Source of the DNA: Diabrotica undecimpunctata
Lineage: Eukaryota > Arthropoda > Insecta > Coleoptera > Chrysomelidae
DNA length: 64,000 nt
Reading direction: 5' to 3'
Assembly: GCF_040954645.1 (NCBI RefSeq)
Contig: NC_092803.1
Location: 85,174,417 to 85,238,416, forward strand
Shown one piece after another: positions 37,866-47,984 of this stretch. The number at the start of each line of letters is the position of its first letter. The stretch's first letter is position 1. The position numbers and the translations under genes are program-made. Below the pieces are notes generated by a model that saw only the letters and a program-made list of their open reading frames with translations, searched no databases and was not told where the DNA came from.

Positions 37866-39191
37866 ATGGCTACGATTTATGAGCTCACAGTTACGGATTT
37901 AAGAAGGCACCTTGAAGATAGGGAATTAGCTTCTACCGGGAAAAAGGCTGATTTAGTTCAACGACTAAAGAACGCTTTAAAAGAAGAAGGTTTGGATCCG
38001 GAAACTTATATATTTGAAGACAAGCATATTGCTGTTATCTCGTCGATTTCGAAAGTTTCTGGTGACATCGCATCATTAGAGAACAAAGTTTCCTGTGACA
38101 TCGCATCATTGGAGAATAAAGTTTCTGGCGATATTTCGAAAGTTTCTGGTGACATCGCATCATTGGAGAACAAAGTATCCGGCGACATCGCTTCATTAGA
38201 AAACAAAGTTTCTAACGAGATTTCTTCTCTGGAAAGTAAAGTTTCTGCTAACATCTCTAAAGTCACTTCTGAGATGTCTGCCCTCGACGATAGAATGTCT
38301 TCGTTAAAAGACCAAGTTGCTGCCGATATGTTGGCCTTCGAAGAAAAGATATGGAAAGAGATGGAAAGGAAGATGGAGGAAACAGGGACAGCAGAGAGAG
38401 GTAACAATCCGATTACAGTGGAGACAAAAGAAGACGAGACGAAATGTAAGTTGGAAACACGACCGAAATTTGAAGGAAGTGGAGGTTCTGTCCATGTGAA
38501 AGTCCCAACTTTCGACGGAAAATCATCATGGAACAACTACATGAAACAGTTCGAATCAGCCGCAAGAGCAAATGGATGGTCTGAAAAAGAAAAGGCTGTA
38601 AACCTGACTATCGCTCTTCGAGGAGATGCCTTAGATGTGCTTCAGACCATAGCCGTAGAGGAGACCGATGATTTCGAACAACTGAAGAAGAGGTTAAATA
38701 TGCGATATGGCCACGAACATTTGGAGCATGTATATCAGTCACAGCTTAAAAATCGTAGACAGAAGAAAGATGATGCTCTTCAAGAATATGAGGTAGATAT
38801 TGCCAGATTAGTACGATATGCTTATCCAACAGCTCCCGAAGACATGATGGAAAAATTGGCCGTTCAAACGTTTATTGATGGTCTTCGTGATCATGAAATG
38901 CAGAGAACACTGCGATTAGCTCGTCACAAAACGCTGGTTGATGTCTTATCCGCCGCCCTCGAATACGAGTCAGCTACGCAGGCCTCTGGCGGGTACAGTA
39001 AAGTTAGAACTGTAAAAGAGGAAGGAGATGAAGATAAACTTGACCAGCTCGTTAATATGATAAAAAGCATGACATACAAGAAAACGAAGACCATCAGATG
39101 CTGGAATTGTGGCGAAATAGGACACGTACGAAGCTCCTGTAAGCACCCTAGGTACGACGCAAGTCAAGAAACTCACCATCAGGAAAACTAG
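37866..39191 (+). CDS. gag: Gag with N-terminal SAP domain
   Basis: 441 residues from ATG 37866. Residues about 7-40 (ELTVTDLRRHLEDRELAS, KADLVQRLKNAL) are a SAP motif, a helix-loop-helix that binds DNA or nuclear-matrix regions in host proteins. Residues 60-150 are an 11-residue tandem repeat (KVSGDIASLEN and variants), a predicted coiled coil. The capsid part includes SWNNYMKQFESAARANGW and RYGHEHLEHVYQSQL. A CCHC knuckle CWNCGEIGHVRSSC lies near residues 413-426. The protein would form the particle and carry RNA to the integration site. Pol follows in the -1 frame; GGAAAAC just before the stop could be a slip site, though it is not a canonical one. Confidence 0.9.
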   Translation: MATIYELTVTDLRRHLEDRELASTGKKADLVQRLKNALKEEGLDPETYIFEDKHIAVISSISKVSGDIASLENKVSCDIASLENKVSGDISKVSGDIASLENKVSGDIASLENKVSNEISSLESKVSANISKVTSEMSALDDRMSSLKDQVAADMLAFEEKIWKEMERKMEETGTAERGNNPITVETKEDETKCKLETRPKFEGSGGSVHVKVPTFDGKSSWNNYMKQFESAARANGWSEKEKAVNLTIALRGDALDVLQTIAVEETDDFEQLKKRLNMRYGHEHLEHVYQSQLKNRRQKKDDALQEYEVDIARLVRYAYPTAPEDMMEKLAVQTFIDGLRDHEMQRTLRLARHKTLVDVLSAALEYESATQASGGYSKVRTVKEEGDEDKLDQLVNMIKSMTYKKTKTIRCWNCGEIGHVRSSCKHPRYDASQETHHQEN

Positions 39192-39262
39192 AACGGGTCA
39201 GCCTTAAGGGGGCAGCTTCGACCCAGAACTTTTCCAAAGACCCTCTCATACTAATAGCTTCT

Positions 39263-41449
39263 TTGAAATGTCGTGAAGATAGTGTATATGTAGATGGAGA
39301 CATAAATGGTAAAAAGCATACGTTGTTGGTGGATACCGGAGCGACCAGAACCATTATACGCCCAACAGTTATAAACAACCGTAAGAAACTATTACCAACG
39401 AGGTTGCGACTTCGGACCGCTACAGGTGAAAATGCCAACATTCATGGAGAAATCCAGGTACAATTGGGAGTTGGAGCAGAAAAGTTCGTCCATACTGTTA
39501 TAGTTGCTGACATCGAAGAGGATGTTATATTAGGAATGGACGTAATGAATATGCATGGATTCCAATTGGATTTTAAGAATAAGGTAATCAAGGTTGGCAA
39601 CGAGGAGGTATTTCTTCATCCACATAATGACAACACCGTGCAAGCAGCCATTACAGAAGATACAGTCGTGCCTGCGAGAAGCGAAACGATCATAGTAGCG
39701 CGACTACAGGGAATTGTAGACGAAGGGACACCTGTTATGATGGAGCCTTGGAACCACGACGATGAGGTTGGCCGTGGAATCATAATTGGAAAGGAATTGG
39801 TGACTTCGGCTAAAGAAATTCCTGTGAGACTTATCAATGTCAACGACTACCCAGTGACCATCAAGAAAGAGACAAAGGTAGGAACTTGTGTACCTGTGAC
39901 ATCCATAATCCGTCAGGCGACAACATCTGATAATTCCAACGACAAATTCGACCAAATGGTTGCAGTTGCAGGACAGTCTCTAAATCAGATGGAGAAAAGG
40001 AAATTAAGGGAATTTCTTCGGCAGTATCGTGATATTTTCGTACCGAAAGGAGGAAAGACGGGAAGAACTACCGTTGTCAAGCATAAAATTGATACTGGTA
40101 ATGCTAAGCCAATTCGTCAAACAGCTCGACGATTACCACAGGCGAAAAGAGAGGAAGCTGAAACGATTGTTCAGGAAATGAAGAAAGACGGGGTGATAGA
40201 ACCTTCTACGAGCCCATGGGTCTCTCCGGTGGTCCTGGTTAAGAAGAAAGACGGAACGACAAGGTTCTGTGTGGATTACCGTTTGCTGAACAACGTTACC
40301 AAGAAAGATAGTTATCCTCTGCCTCGGATCGATGACACATTGGACACATTGGCTGGAAGTAAATTGTTTTCTACTTTGGATTTGAAGTCTGGATACTGGC
40401 AGGTAGAAATGGACCCAGTAGATAAAGAAAAGACGGCCTTCACCACAGGATCTGGATTGTGGCAATTCAACGTTATGCCATTTGGACTCTGTAATGCTCC
40501 TGCGACATTTGAGAGGCTTATGGAAAATGTGTTGAGAGGGTTATCTTGGAAAACATGCCTGGTTTATTTAGATGACATAATCGTCTTGGGGGAGACATTC
40601 GAAGATCATTTGAGGAATTTAGAAAACGTTTTTAATCGACTTAAAGCTGCCCAATTGATGCTAAACCCCAAGAAGTGCCAGCTATTTCAAGGTAAAGTCA
40701 ATTATCTGGGTCATATAGTCAGTAAAGAAGGAGTGGCCGTGGATAAGGGAAAAATCGATTCCATTAAGGAATGGCCAAAACCAACTGACAAACATCAAGT
40801 GAGAAGTTTTCTTGGACTATGTACTTACTACCGGAGGTTTATTAAGAAGTTTGCAGATATCGCTAAGCCATTAACGCGACTTACAGAGGAAGCAAGAGAA
40901 TACCGCTGGGATATAGACTGCCAAAATGCCTTTGAAACGTTGAAAAAGCATTTAATAACAGCACCAATTTTGGGGTATCCACTGCCAGAAGGAGAGTTCA
41001 TCTTAGTCCTTTCAAAACCTGAGCGGAATTATTGCGTCACGAGAAGAGAACTTCTGGCAGTAGTGAAATCAGTAGAGCACTTCTATCAATACCTCTATGG
41101 AAGGAAGTTTTTAATCCGAACCGACCATGCCGCCCTTAAGTGGTTGATGCAGTTTAAGAATCCAGAGGGTCAGATAGCCAGGTGGATCGAACGACTCCAA
41201 GAATACGATTTTAAGATTGAGCACCGAGCCGGAGTTAGCCACAGAAACGCTGATTCTCTTTCCAGAAGGCCATGCCCAGCAGAGTGTCCCCACTGCAACA
41301 AAACGGAATCCAAGGAAGCAGCAGTGCTAAGAACGACGATTGTCAACGACGACTGGACGCCTACTAAGATAAGGGAAGAACAAGAGAGAGATCCAGTTAT
41401 ACAGAAAATCCGAAAATGGAAAGAGGAAAACCGTCGACCACCTTGGTAG
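39263..41449 (+). CDS. pol: Pol part A: protease, RT, RNase H (deleted)
   Basis: The frame lies -1 to gag, is open from before 39200, and ends at TAG 41447-41449. It carries protease LLVDTGATRTII, RT with FCVDYRLLNNVTKKDSYPLP, STLDLKSGYWQVEM, FNVMPFGLCNAPATF and the intact YLDDIIVLG, then the start of RNase H. In RNase H the text runs EGEFILVLSKPERNYCVTRRELLAVV: the usual 'DTDAS...GAVLSQ...AY.S.TL' block of roughly 30 residues, including the first catalytic Asp, has been removed in frame near 41008. TDHAALKWLM and NADSLSR at the end of the domain remain. The same frame continues past the single stop into integrase, so this is one broken polyprotein. Confidence 0.9.
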   Translation: MKCREDSVYVDGDINGKKHTLLVDTGATRTIIRPTVINNRKKLLPTRLRLRTATGENANIHGEIQVQLGVGAEKFVHTVIVADIEEDVILGMDVMNMHGFQLDFKNKVIKVGNEEVFLHPHNDNTVQAAITEDTVVPARSETIIVARLQGIVDEGTPVMMEPWNHDDEVGRGIIIGKELVTSAKEIPVRLINVNDYPVTIKKETKVGTCVPVTSIIRQATTSDNSNDKFDQMVAVAGQSLNQMEKRKLREFLRQYRDIFVPKGGKTGRTTVVKHKIDTGNAKPIRQTARRLPQAKREEAETIVQEMKKDGVIEPSTSPWVSPVVLVKKKDGTTRFCVDYRLLNNVTKKDSYPLPRIDDTLDTLAGSKLFSTLDLKSGYWQVEMDPVDKEKTAFTTGSGLWQFNVMPFGLCNAPATFERLMENVLRGLSWKTCLVYLDDIIVLGETFEDHLRNLENVFNRLKAAQLMLNPKKCQLFQGKVNYLGHIVSKEGVAVDKGKIDSIKEWPKPTDKHQVRSFLGLCTYYRRFIKKFADIAKPLTRLTEEAREYRWDIDCQNAFETLKKHLITAPILGYPLPEGEFILVLSKPERNYCVTRRELLAVVKSVEHFYQYLYGRKFLIRTDHAALKWLMQFKNPEGQIARWIERLQEYDFKIEHRAGVSHRNADSLSRRPCPAECPHCNKTESKEAAVLRTTIVNDDWTPTKIREEQERDPVIQKIRKWKEENRRPPW

Positions 41450-43333
41450 GAAATATCAAACCTATGCTCAGTAGTTAAGACGTATTGGGCCCAGTGGGAC
41501 TCATTTATCATCGAAGATGGCTTGCTTAAACGAGTCCTGGAAAATGATGACGGTTCAGAGAAGAGAAGACAGTTGGTGATCCCAAAGAGCAGAATAGCCG
41601 AAGTACTTCGTCAGTTACACGACAGTCCATCGGGAGGGCATTTTGGTGTAAGGAAAACCCTTCAGCGAATTCGGGAACGGTTTTATTGGATGAACAGTTC
41701 CGACGACGTAAAAGACTGGTGTAAGAAATGTACTATTTGTGCTACGAGTAACGGGCCTCACCGGAAAAGGAGAGCTCCTATGAGACAATATAATGTTGGA
41801 AGCCCGTTTGAAAGAATAGCTTTGGACATCGCTGGGCCATTTCCAGAAAGTGAAAAGGGAGGCAAGTACATGCTGGTAGTAATGGATTACTTTACTAAGT
41901 GGGTCGAGATTTACGCACTTCCCGACCAGAAGACCGTCACCGTTGCAGACAAGTTGATCCAAGAATATATCAGCCGATTTGGAGTGCCTTTGGAGATACA
42001 TAGTGACCAAGGCAGGAACTTCGAAAGCGATCTATTCCAAGGAATATGTGATAGACTAGGCATGAAGAAAACAAGAACTACAGCATATCATCCGCAATCT
42101 GATGGTATGGTAGAGCGGATGAATAGGACAGTCGGCAAGTATTTGACGAAGATGGTGTCCGATCATCAGCGAGATTGGGACCAATACCTTCCGTTCTTCA
42201 CAATGGCCTACAGATCTGCTGTTAACGAATCAACAGGTCAGACACCAGCCAGAGTCCTATTCGGACGCGAAATGCGACTACCTTGTGATCTAGAATTTGG
42301 GTGTCGACCTGGAGAAGATGTAGCAGGTGAGGATTATGTGATCGAATTACGAAGAAAAATGGACGATATACATGAGTTGGTCCGTTCCCACCTTCAGATC
42401 GCTAGCGACCGAATGAAGAAACGGTACGATACACAAGCCGAAAAGGGTTGCTTTAAGAAGAACGACAAAGTATGGCTGTATAATCCCAAGAAGCGAAAAG
42501 GTTGTTCTCCCAAATTGCAGCAGCTTTGGGAAGGTCCATACCTCATCATGGAGAAGATCAACGATGTCATCTACCGAATAAGCAAGATTCCGAGGGGAAA
42601 ACCGATGATAGTACACCATAACCGGCTGGCGTCTTTCGAAGGTGACCACGACGTAGATGAAGAAGTGGAAGTAAACCAAGTCCAAGACGTGTCTGACCTC
42701 ACGTTTGAGGAATTCATGGGTGCCTATGGAGGTACCGGTAAAGCAAGACATGGTGTTACCACTGAAGAAAAGCAAGATCTACTCGCGCTCCCCGATGACT
42801 ACTCGCTGGCCCTTACCATCCCGGCCAGTATCAAAGACGCACCAGGGTTGGCATCCGTCTTTCGAAGGAAGTTTGGTCGAGTTGCAGAACTTCAATGCCA
42901 GGTGCCAGCTCCCGGTAAAACCTTGAAACTCCAAGATGCATCACGTTACCTTTTCTACCTGGTAACAAAAGACACTGCCCGTGACCAACCTACCTACCGA
43001 GATGTGTGGGAAGCCTTACTTCAATTGAGAGAGCACGTACTAGAGTCCGACGTGCAAAAGTTAGCCATGCCAAAGTTGGAGTGCCGCCAATTAGATTGGA
43101 GGGTTATCCGAAATATGGTGGAGGAGATCTTTAAAGACACCGAAGTCCAGGTGTTAGTCTGTTGCAATCCGCATAGTTACTGGTGCGGAGACAAAACCGT
43201 CCCTTGTCATTTTTATACAACTGGAAGTTTTAAAAGAGGGTCCAGTTGCCGATACCAGCATACAGTTCCGGTTCCAGTCCCGACAAGGTTCCAGGAGGAA
43301 CCATCTTTTAAGAGGGGGGCAATGTTACGATAA
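41450..43333 (+). CDS. pol: Pol part B: integrase fused to a macrodomain and zinc-finger-like tail
   Basis: Same frame as part A, after TAG. Residues are counted from Leu at 41522. Zinc site H33, H40, C67/C70/C73. Catalytic core D102 (LDIAGP), D162 (HSDQGRNF), E198 (MVERMNR), D-D-35-E, all present. GPY/F module LWEGPYLIMEKINDVIYRI at 336-354. Unusually, residues 416-549 resemble an OARD1/TARG1-type macrodomain (PGLASVFRRKFGRVAEL, RYLFYLVTKDTARDQPTYRDV, MVEEIF), and residues 562-580 resemble a CCCH finger with the second Cys replaced by Phe. The protein should insert the cDNA; the tail may act on ADP-ribose or bind nucleic acid. The stop codon lies 11 bp inside the 3' LTR. Confidence 0.9.
   Translation, partial: EISNLCSVVKTYWAQWDSFIIEDGLLKRVLENDDGSEKRRQLVIPKSRIAEVLRQLHDSPSGGHFGVRKTLQRIRERFYWMNSSDDVKDWCKKCTICATSNGPHRKRRAPMRQYNVGSPFERIALDIAGPFPESEKGGKYMLVVMDYFTKWVEIYALPDQKTVTVADKLIQEYISRFGVPLEIHSDQGRNFESDLFQGICDRLGMKKTRTTAYHPQSDGMVERMNRTVGKYLTKMVSDHQRDWDQYLPFFTMAYRSAVNESTGQTPARVLFGREMRLPCDLEFGCRPGEDVAGEDYVIELRRKMDDIHELVRSHLQIASDRMKKRYDTQAEKGCFKKNDKVWLYNPKKRKGCSPKLQQLWEGPYLIMEKINDVIYRISKIPRGKPMIVHHNRLASFEGDHDVDEEVEVNQVQDVSDLTFEEFMGAYGGTGKARHGVTTEEKQDLLALPDDYSLALTIPASIKDAPGLASVFRRKFGRVAELQCQVPAPGKTLKLQDASRYLFYLVTKDTARDQPTYRDVWEALLQLREHVLESDVQKLAMPKLECRQLDWRVIRNMVEEIFKDTEVQVLVCCNPHSYWCGDKTVPCHFYTTGSFKRGSSCRYQHTVPVPVPTRFQEEPSFKRGAMLR
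42767..43168 (+). other. macrodomain-like region within integrase ORF
   Basis: Sub-region of pol B. Matching features to the OARD1/TARG1 family: a hydrophobic strand then PASIKDAPGLASVFRRKFG (loop 1, with the conserved Lys before FG), LFYLVTK, QPTYRDVWEALLQLREH, and LAMPKL...LDW...MVEEIF near the end. The family's GCGLD loop reads ECRQLD and is two residues shorter, so the catalytic Asp may be displaced or lost. Known members bind ADP-ribose and remove it from proteins. Whether this one still does is open. Confidence 0.75.
43309..43322 (+). promoter_or_regulatory. polypurine tract of gypsy element
   Basis: TAAGAGGGGGGCAA immediately before the 3' LTR. Confidence 0.85.
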
Positions 43334-43715
43334 TTATCCTGGCCTAAAATAACCGTATTATATTATGACTAATGCTGTTCTGTTTTAGATTATACGAGAC
43401 CTTTCGAATAGCTGGCATAAACTCCAAGTAATAAAAAAACTGGTTCCATTCGAATCTTCCGGAATTAGGCCTGTCCATTCGAGGCGAAACCAGGTCAATT
43501 GAGGTCAAAATCCATGGGATTCTAGAGCAGCTGTTTTCGTATAAATATGAGGGAACTTTTATTTTGAAAACAGTTAGTTAATTCTCAACACCCGCGCTCG
43601 CGAATTTGTTACGTACGGATATAATAAATTATTGTCAGATAAGTTAATATAAATAAAGAAATAAATTAAATCCGTAAGTGTTATAAATATTGAACCTTTT
43701 AATAAATTCACAACA
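43323..43715 (+). repeat. 3' LTR of Ty3/gypsy element
   Basis: 393 bp, the same as the 5' LTR; a TATA box at the matching place (43540). Followed by ATAG. Confidence 0.96.
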
Positions 43716-43989
43716 ATAGTCTAAAAAGTTTAATGAAAAGTACTAAGAAAATGAAATTTTTAGTTGAATATATTTTGAAATTTTTTTAAAATGTTTCGTA
43801 AATTTTTGGGCAGGAAAACAGTGTAATAAAAAATTATGTGACGGTTTTTCGTAGTGTTGGAATAAACCTATTTTTAATTCAAAGTTATAAAATTTTATTT
43901 ACATGTATTTTTCATTTACGTGTAACTTTCATACCTTTTTAAGTTTTAAAATTCAAATAACAATTTAATATATTGGAAATAAAGATTTT
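43716..43989. other. AT-rich flank
   Basis: No gene seen. Original insertion site DNA of the gypsy element. Confidence 0.4.
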
Positions 43990-44690
43990 ATTGTTTTGTA
44001 AAAAAAATGACAGTTTGCAAATCAATGGCGTCGAAATTTGATTAAGCGTGGATGCATAAGTTAAATAAATAGTTCCGTTCGTACTCCTTTCCCTTCTTCT
44101 ACTTCTTTACGTACCGTCTCCGCTAAGGAGGTTGGTAATCATCACAGCTATTTTCACATTTGATTGCAGCTCTGAACAAGTCGACGGAAGTGTAATTATA
44201 CCACTTTCTCAGATTGTTGAGCCAGGAGATGCATCTTCTTCCACTTTTTCACTCCACTTCCACTCCTTTCCCACTTCCCCCTAACTATATCTTTCATGAT
44301 GGGTTTAAGCCGACGGCCACGGTTTGAGTTTATGCATTCGTTCTCAGTTTTTCGTTGCCTTCAGGATTGTTCTGAAGTATAATAACCGTAACCAAATCGC
44401 CCATTTAAACTGTTCTTCTATATGCGTCTATATTCTTTGTATTACCAATAAGAAGAATGTTTGAAACATTATTGGAAGTACCATTAATTAAAGTACAACC
44501 CCATTGGTTTCCGAGATTGTCGGTAGTATTAATTTTAACAGCATTTCCTCTGATTTAAAAAACGGAAGTATAAATAATTCAAATAATACCAACTGTACTT
44601 TTCACATTCATTTAAAAGATTAAGATTTTCAAATATTGGAATAAGCTTTTGAAACATTTGTTAGTAATATTTTAGTCATATTTTATTTAT
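43990..44690 (+). repeat. large inverted repeat, left arm
   Basis: Pairs with 47985-48380 on the other strand over several hundred bases, about 90% by eye (for example 'taagccgacggccacggttt' and 'ccgtaaccaaatcgccc'). The left arm carries an extra ~160 bp (44096-44255). No ORF of note. Confidence 0.75.
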
Positions 44691-44871
44691 TTACCGTTAC
44701 AAGGTATGTACTCCTGTCAGGTCAGATCAATATTTAAAACTGTTGATGTTGCCATGGTAACTTTAAAACACGCACGTTTTTGAAAGTTGAATTTAAACAC
44801 ACTGAGGCGTACTTTAAAAAATTCATAAATACATCCAAGCTACACAAAGCTTTTGTGGAAGATATATTTTT

Positions 44872-44992
<121 letters not shown>

Positions 44993-44999
44993 ACCTTTT

Positions 45000-45661
45000 T
45001 GCCATAACATCGTAAGTCTCGTTTAGTAAATTTTACAGTACGGCAGTTTTTTCAATAAACGTGTTTAGAAATGTCCAATTGAAGTGAAAATTGGCATCCG
45101 GGCGTATTATGATGAGTGTTTGAAGTAAAGTAATGATTTTTCTTTAAAATAGTTTCAGTTTTTTTGTAGTTGGACTTACGTTACTTTGGAAGCATCAAAA
45201 ATAATTTTGCTACTGTAGTTTTATACAAGTCCAACACTTACGATAATTTTGGTAAATTCAGAAATAATTTTACATTATGATTGTTATCGTAAGCTCAGCA
45301 CTTACGATAAAAAGTATGTTTAGAGACAACCCCTTAAAGTAACATAAATATATATAAAAAAACACCAAAAATAGTTTATTTAAGGTAATTTATTTGTGAA
45401 AAGTAAAAAGTACAATAGGCATTTAACTGAACAACAAATCGCTTTAGTCATAAACTTACAAATAGTCATAATATCTAATGTTATTGTATGTGGTATAATA
45501 AATGTGAATCATAGCTAGTCAGCAAAAATCTAATCTTGGGGCCCTTCATCGCTTTCGTCTTCCTCATCGGATTCTGCTAGCTTATCTGGCGTAGCTGACG
45601 TTTTCATTAGCCTATATTTTTTGAAACCTGAGAGGAATTATATTGTTGTCGCAGAGATCAA
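45000..45661. promoter_or_regulatory. left subterminal repeat region of transposon
   Basis: Holds CTTACGAT-type motifs on either strand near 45008, 45175, 45237, 45286 and 45301, matched by those near the other end. These are probable transposase binding sites. Confidence 0.6.
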
Positions 45662-46978
45662 TTAAGTCTTTTTTCTTTGCAACGGAAATAAACAATTTTT
45701 GAGAATAAAGCCGTTTTGTTTTTTTTTTCCTTTTAATTCCATCGTGAAATTGATGCAGTTCTGGCCATTATTTAAATTGTCAACCTCTATAATAATATCT
45801 GGGTTACCTTTCTCAAATTTTACATTTTTAATTTCACTGATTTTTATAGGTTTTCCGTTCTTACATTTGAATTTACTCGGTTTTAATACATCATCAGATA
45901 TTTTTTTCCATTCTAAGAAGTCGCCGAAATCAATTTTTATTGTTTCAAATGGTTTAGGTTTGGTACGAGAGTTGGATATCAATGTGCACCATTCTGATGG
46001 GGCCCATACTATGCGTTTTTTGATAAACCGCTCAACTGTTGCGTGAACTGGGTCGACATGCATATAAGTATGGCCTGGTAGTAAGTATCGCACACTGATT
46101 GATGTTATATTAACAGAATCCTTAAGAAAAGTCGAGATCATTACAAACATTGCCTTGTTTTTGTTCTGTCCATAACAACTATCACAATTTAGTGACATAT
46201 GTTTTACGGTTTGTCTTTTATCAACTTCTTGCAAATATTTGTAGATTATGGTAGATATTTCGTTACTGCCACGTCCTCCGTCACATTCTCCCCACAAATA
46301 ACAAAACCCATTTTGGGTTCCACTTTCGTCAACCATAAGATTGTAATAAGCATACTTTCTGGTGTAGTACAAGAGCAAATTGTCTCCATGTTGTATGTTT
46401 AACACCTTCTGTAGATCGAAACTAGCACATAAAAATTTTGAATCTTAGATAGTTTTCTTTTGCTCAGCTAGAAATGAATCTTTGCATTTTTCTTTGTTTT
46501 CCAAATGTTTTTCATACAATTGCTTTGTTTCTTCTGTTTCCTCAAAATCTTTGTCTTTTCTCACTTCACATACTTTGCACTTATCTTTTTTCGGCAAGTG
46601 AAATCCGATATTAAATTCTGCCATAAAAATCTTTCGGAACACTTGCAGGGAAACGATATCGTTCTTAGTTATGCGATTTTCTAACTGTTTCTTCTTAAAA
46701 AGTTCGTATAAGAATGATACATTATGAAATTCAGTGGGTAAGTGTCTTCTCGATGTTTTATTTCTGCAATAATGAGGTGGGACAGCGGGTAGCAACGTGA
46801 TAAAATCCAAAACATTCTGCTTCTGCTCTTTCCCAGTCTTTTTATGTGGAACATGCTTACCTCTCGGATCTATTTTGGAAAATATGGCTGACGTAGAGTT
46901 TTCTTTCGTATATCTCAAAGTCATTTGTGAAATATCCGAGGTTTTCAATAAAAATTGTTGGCACACCTCGTGTTCCAC
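45662..46978 (-). pseudogene. transposase with GQNKN motif, one in-frame stop
   Basis: The N-terminal part (VCQQFLLKTSDIS, CKVCEVRKDKDFEE: a C-x2-C pair, with H and C following) looks zinc-binding. The core has SFDLQKVL (first Asp), NCDSCYGQNKNKAMF (second Asp) and PGHTYMHVDPVHATVERFIKK (third acid, D or E), then WAPSEW. This is a recurrent insect/cnidarian transposase type whose superfamily I cannot name with certainty. A single TAA near 46442 interrupts the frame just before SFDLQKVL. Basic residues KRRKQEAGRSRRQ upstream (to about 47080), after a TTTGCTTTAG acceptor-like site, may be the N-terminal exon. One nonsense change suggests recent death. Confidence 0.75.
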
Positions 46979-47080
46979 ATCATTTCACCTAATGATATAC
47001 TTGTACGAACATTGTCTTCTGCTTCTTCCAGCCTCTTGTTTTCGACGTTTTATTTTAACATCTTTTATGCCTAAAGCAAA

Positions 47081-47448
47081 AGTAAAAACCATAAATAATT
47101 ACCGAAAACATTATTTTGTGGTAGATACTTACGTTCTGACTCTGCGGCTATACACAGTGCACTAATAGATCGTAACGCACTTCGCTGCATCGTAAGTAGC
47201 AATTTTTGTACCACGTGACTTGCACCTTACGATGTTTTGGTGTCCATGCGATGTTTTCACAACTACAAAATAGATTTGTTCAGATTTTTATGTGACTTAC
47301 GTTACAGCAAATTCGGTTTTTTCTCCAAGACTATGCTATTATAGCTTACGATAATTTTGCTGGGAGGTGCCTAGCGGCTTGATAGATACGATTCTTCAAT
47401 AAAACTGTTTTCCCTAATTTTGTCACTTACGATGTTATGGCAAAAAGG
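47081..47448. promoter_or_regulatory. right subterminal repeat region of transposon
   Basis: CTTACGAT/CTTACGTT motifs near 47188, 47226, 47295, 47345 and 47426, including 'cttacgataattttg', also present at 45237 in the same orientation. Confidence 0.6.
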
Positions 47449-47456
47449 TATCGATA

Positions 47457-47984
47457 TACAGGGTGGTCCTTAAGTAATTGTACAAACAGAAACCGTAGAT
47501 TTTGCACTTTAAAAGATTACGATTTAAGCCAACTTGCTTTAATAAAATGTTGATATTAAGAAAGATACAGGGTGTTAAAGTGGAAATTTAAAATTTTATT
47601 TTTCGCTATAACTTTTACCTTTGTAAATATTTTTGGACAAAAATTTACAGTTGGATGCTTTTGAGTAGTAGAAATTATAATTGTATACATACTTTAATGT
47701 AACTAATAGAGGGCGTCATATATGCCTCAAGTGTGGCATAAATTTGGCTTAACTTTTTTGCTCGTTAAGTTAGCTCTATTTGTGTTAGAGAATGTTAAAG
47801 ATACATTATTTTTACAGAGAAAAGGTATACTTGTTAGTAACCTGAAAATTCAACCGTTTTCGAGATAATCGTAGATTATAAGTCAGCTGCATAATAATTT
47901 TTAGTTTGATATTTGTGCGGTAAAGCACTGAATACCTGTAGATAAGCATAATTCATAGTTTATTCTTATTTATCTTATTTTTTA
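47457..47984. repeat. MITE-like repeat with TACAGGGTG starts
   Basis: TACAGGGTGGTCC at 47457 and ATACAGGGTGTTAAAG at 47567 resemble the ends of common insect mariner-related MITEs; 'acaccctgta' also occurs near 53260 and 53365. No coding region. Confidence 0.4.

Larger units (their letters stand above)
44994..47448 (-). mobile_element. DDE-type DNA transposon, superfamily unassigned
   Basis: Perfect terminal inverted repeats starting CCTTTTTGCCATAACATCGT; both ends are flanked by TATCGATA (44986-44993, 47449-47456), which is either an 8-bp target duplication or an extension of the palindromic ends. Both subterminal regions carry repeated CTTACGAT or CTTACGTT motifs (see findings). The minus-strand transposase has one in-frame stop. 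About 2.45 kb in all. Confidence 0.75.

Noticed and set aside
38006..38536. Minus-strand ORF of 176 codons opposite the gypsy Gag
   Set aside because: It is the mirror of the KVSGDIASLEN minirepeat and the Gag coding strand; no domain.
41447..41449. Programmed readthrough stop between RNase H and integrase
   Set aside because: Stop position within pol is not used by known gypsy elements, and the RNase H deletion nearby makes simple damage likelier. Kept only as a check in the findings.
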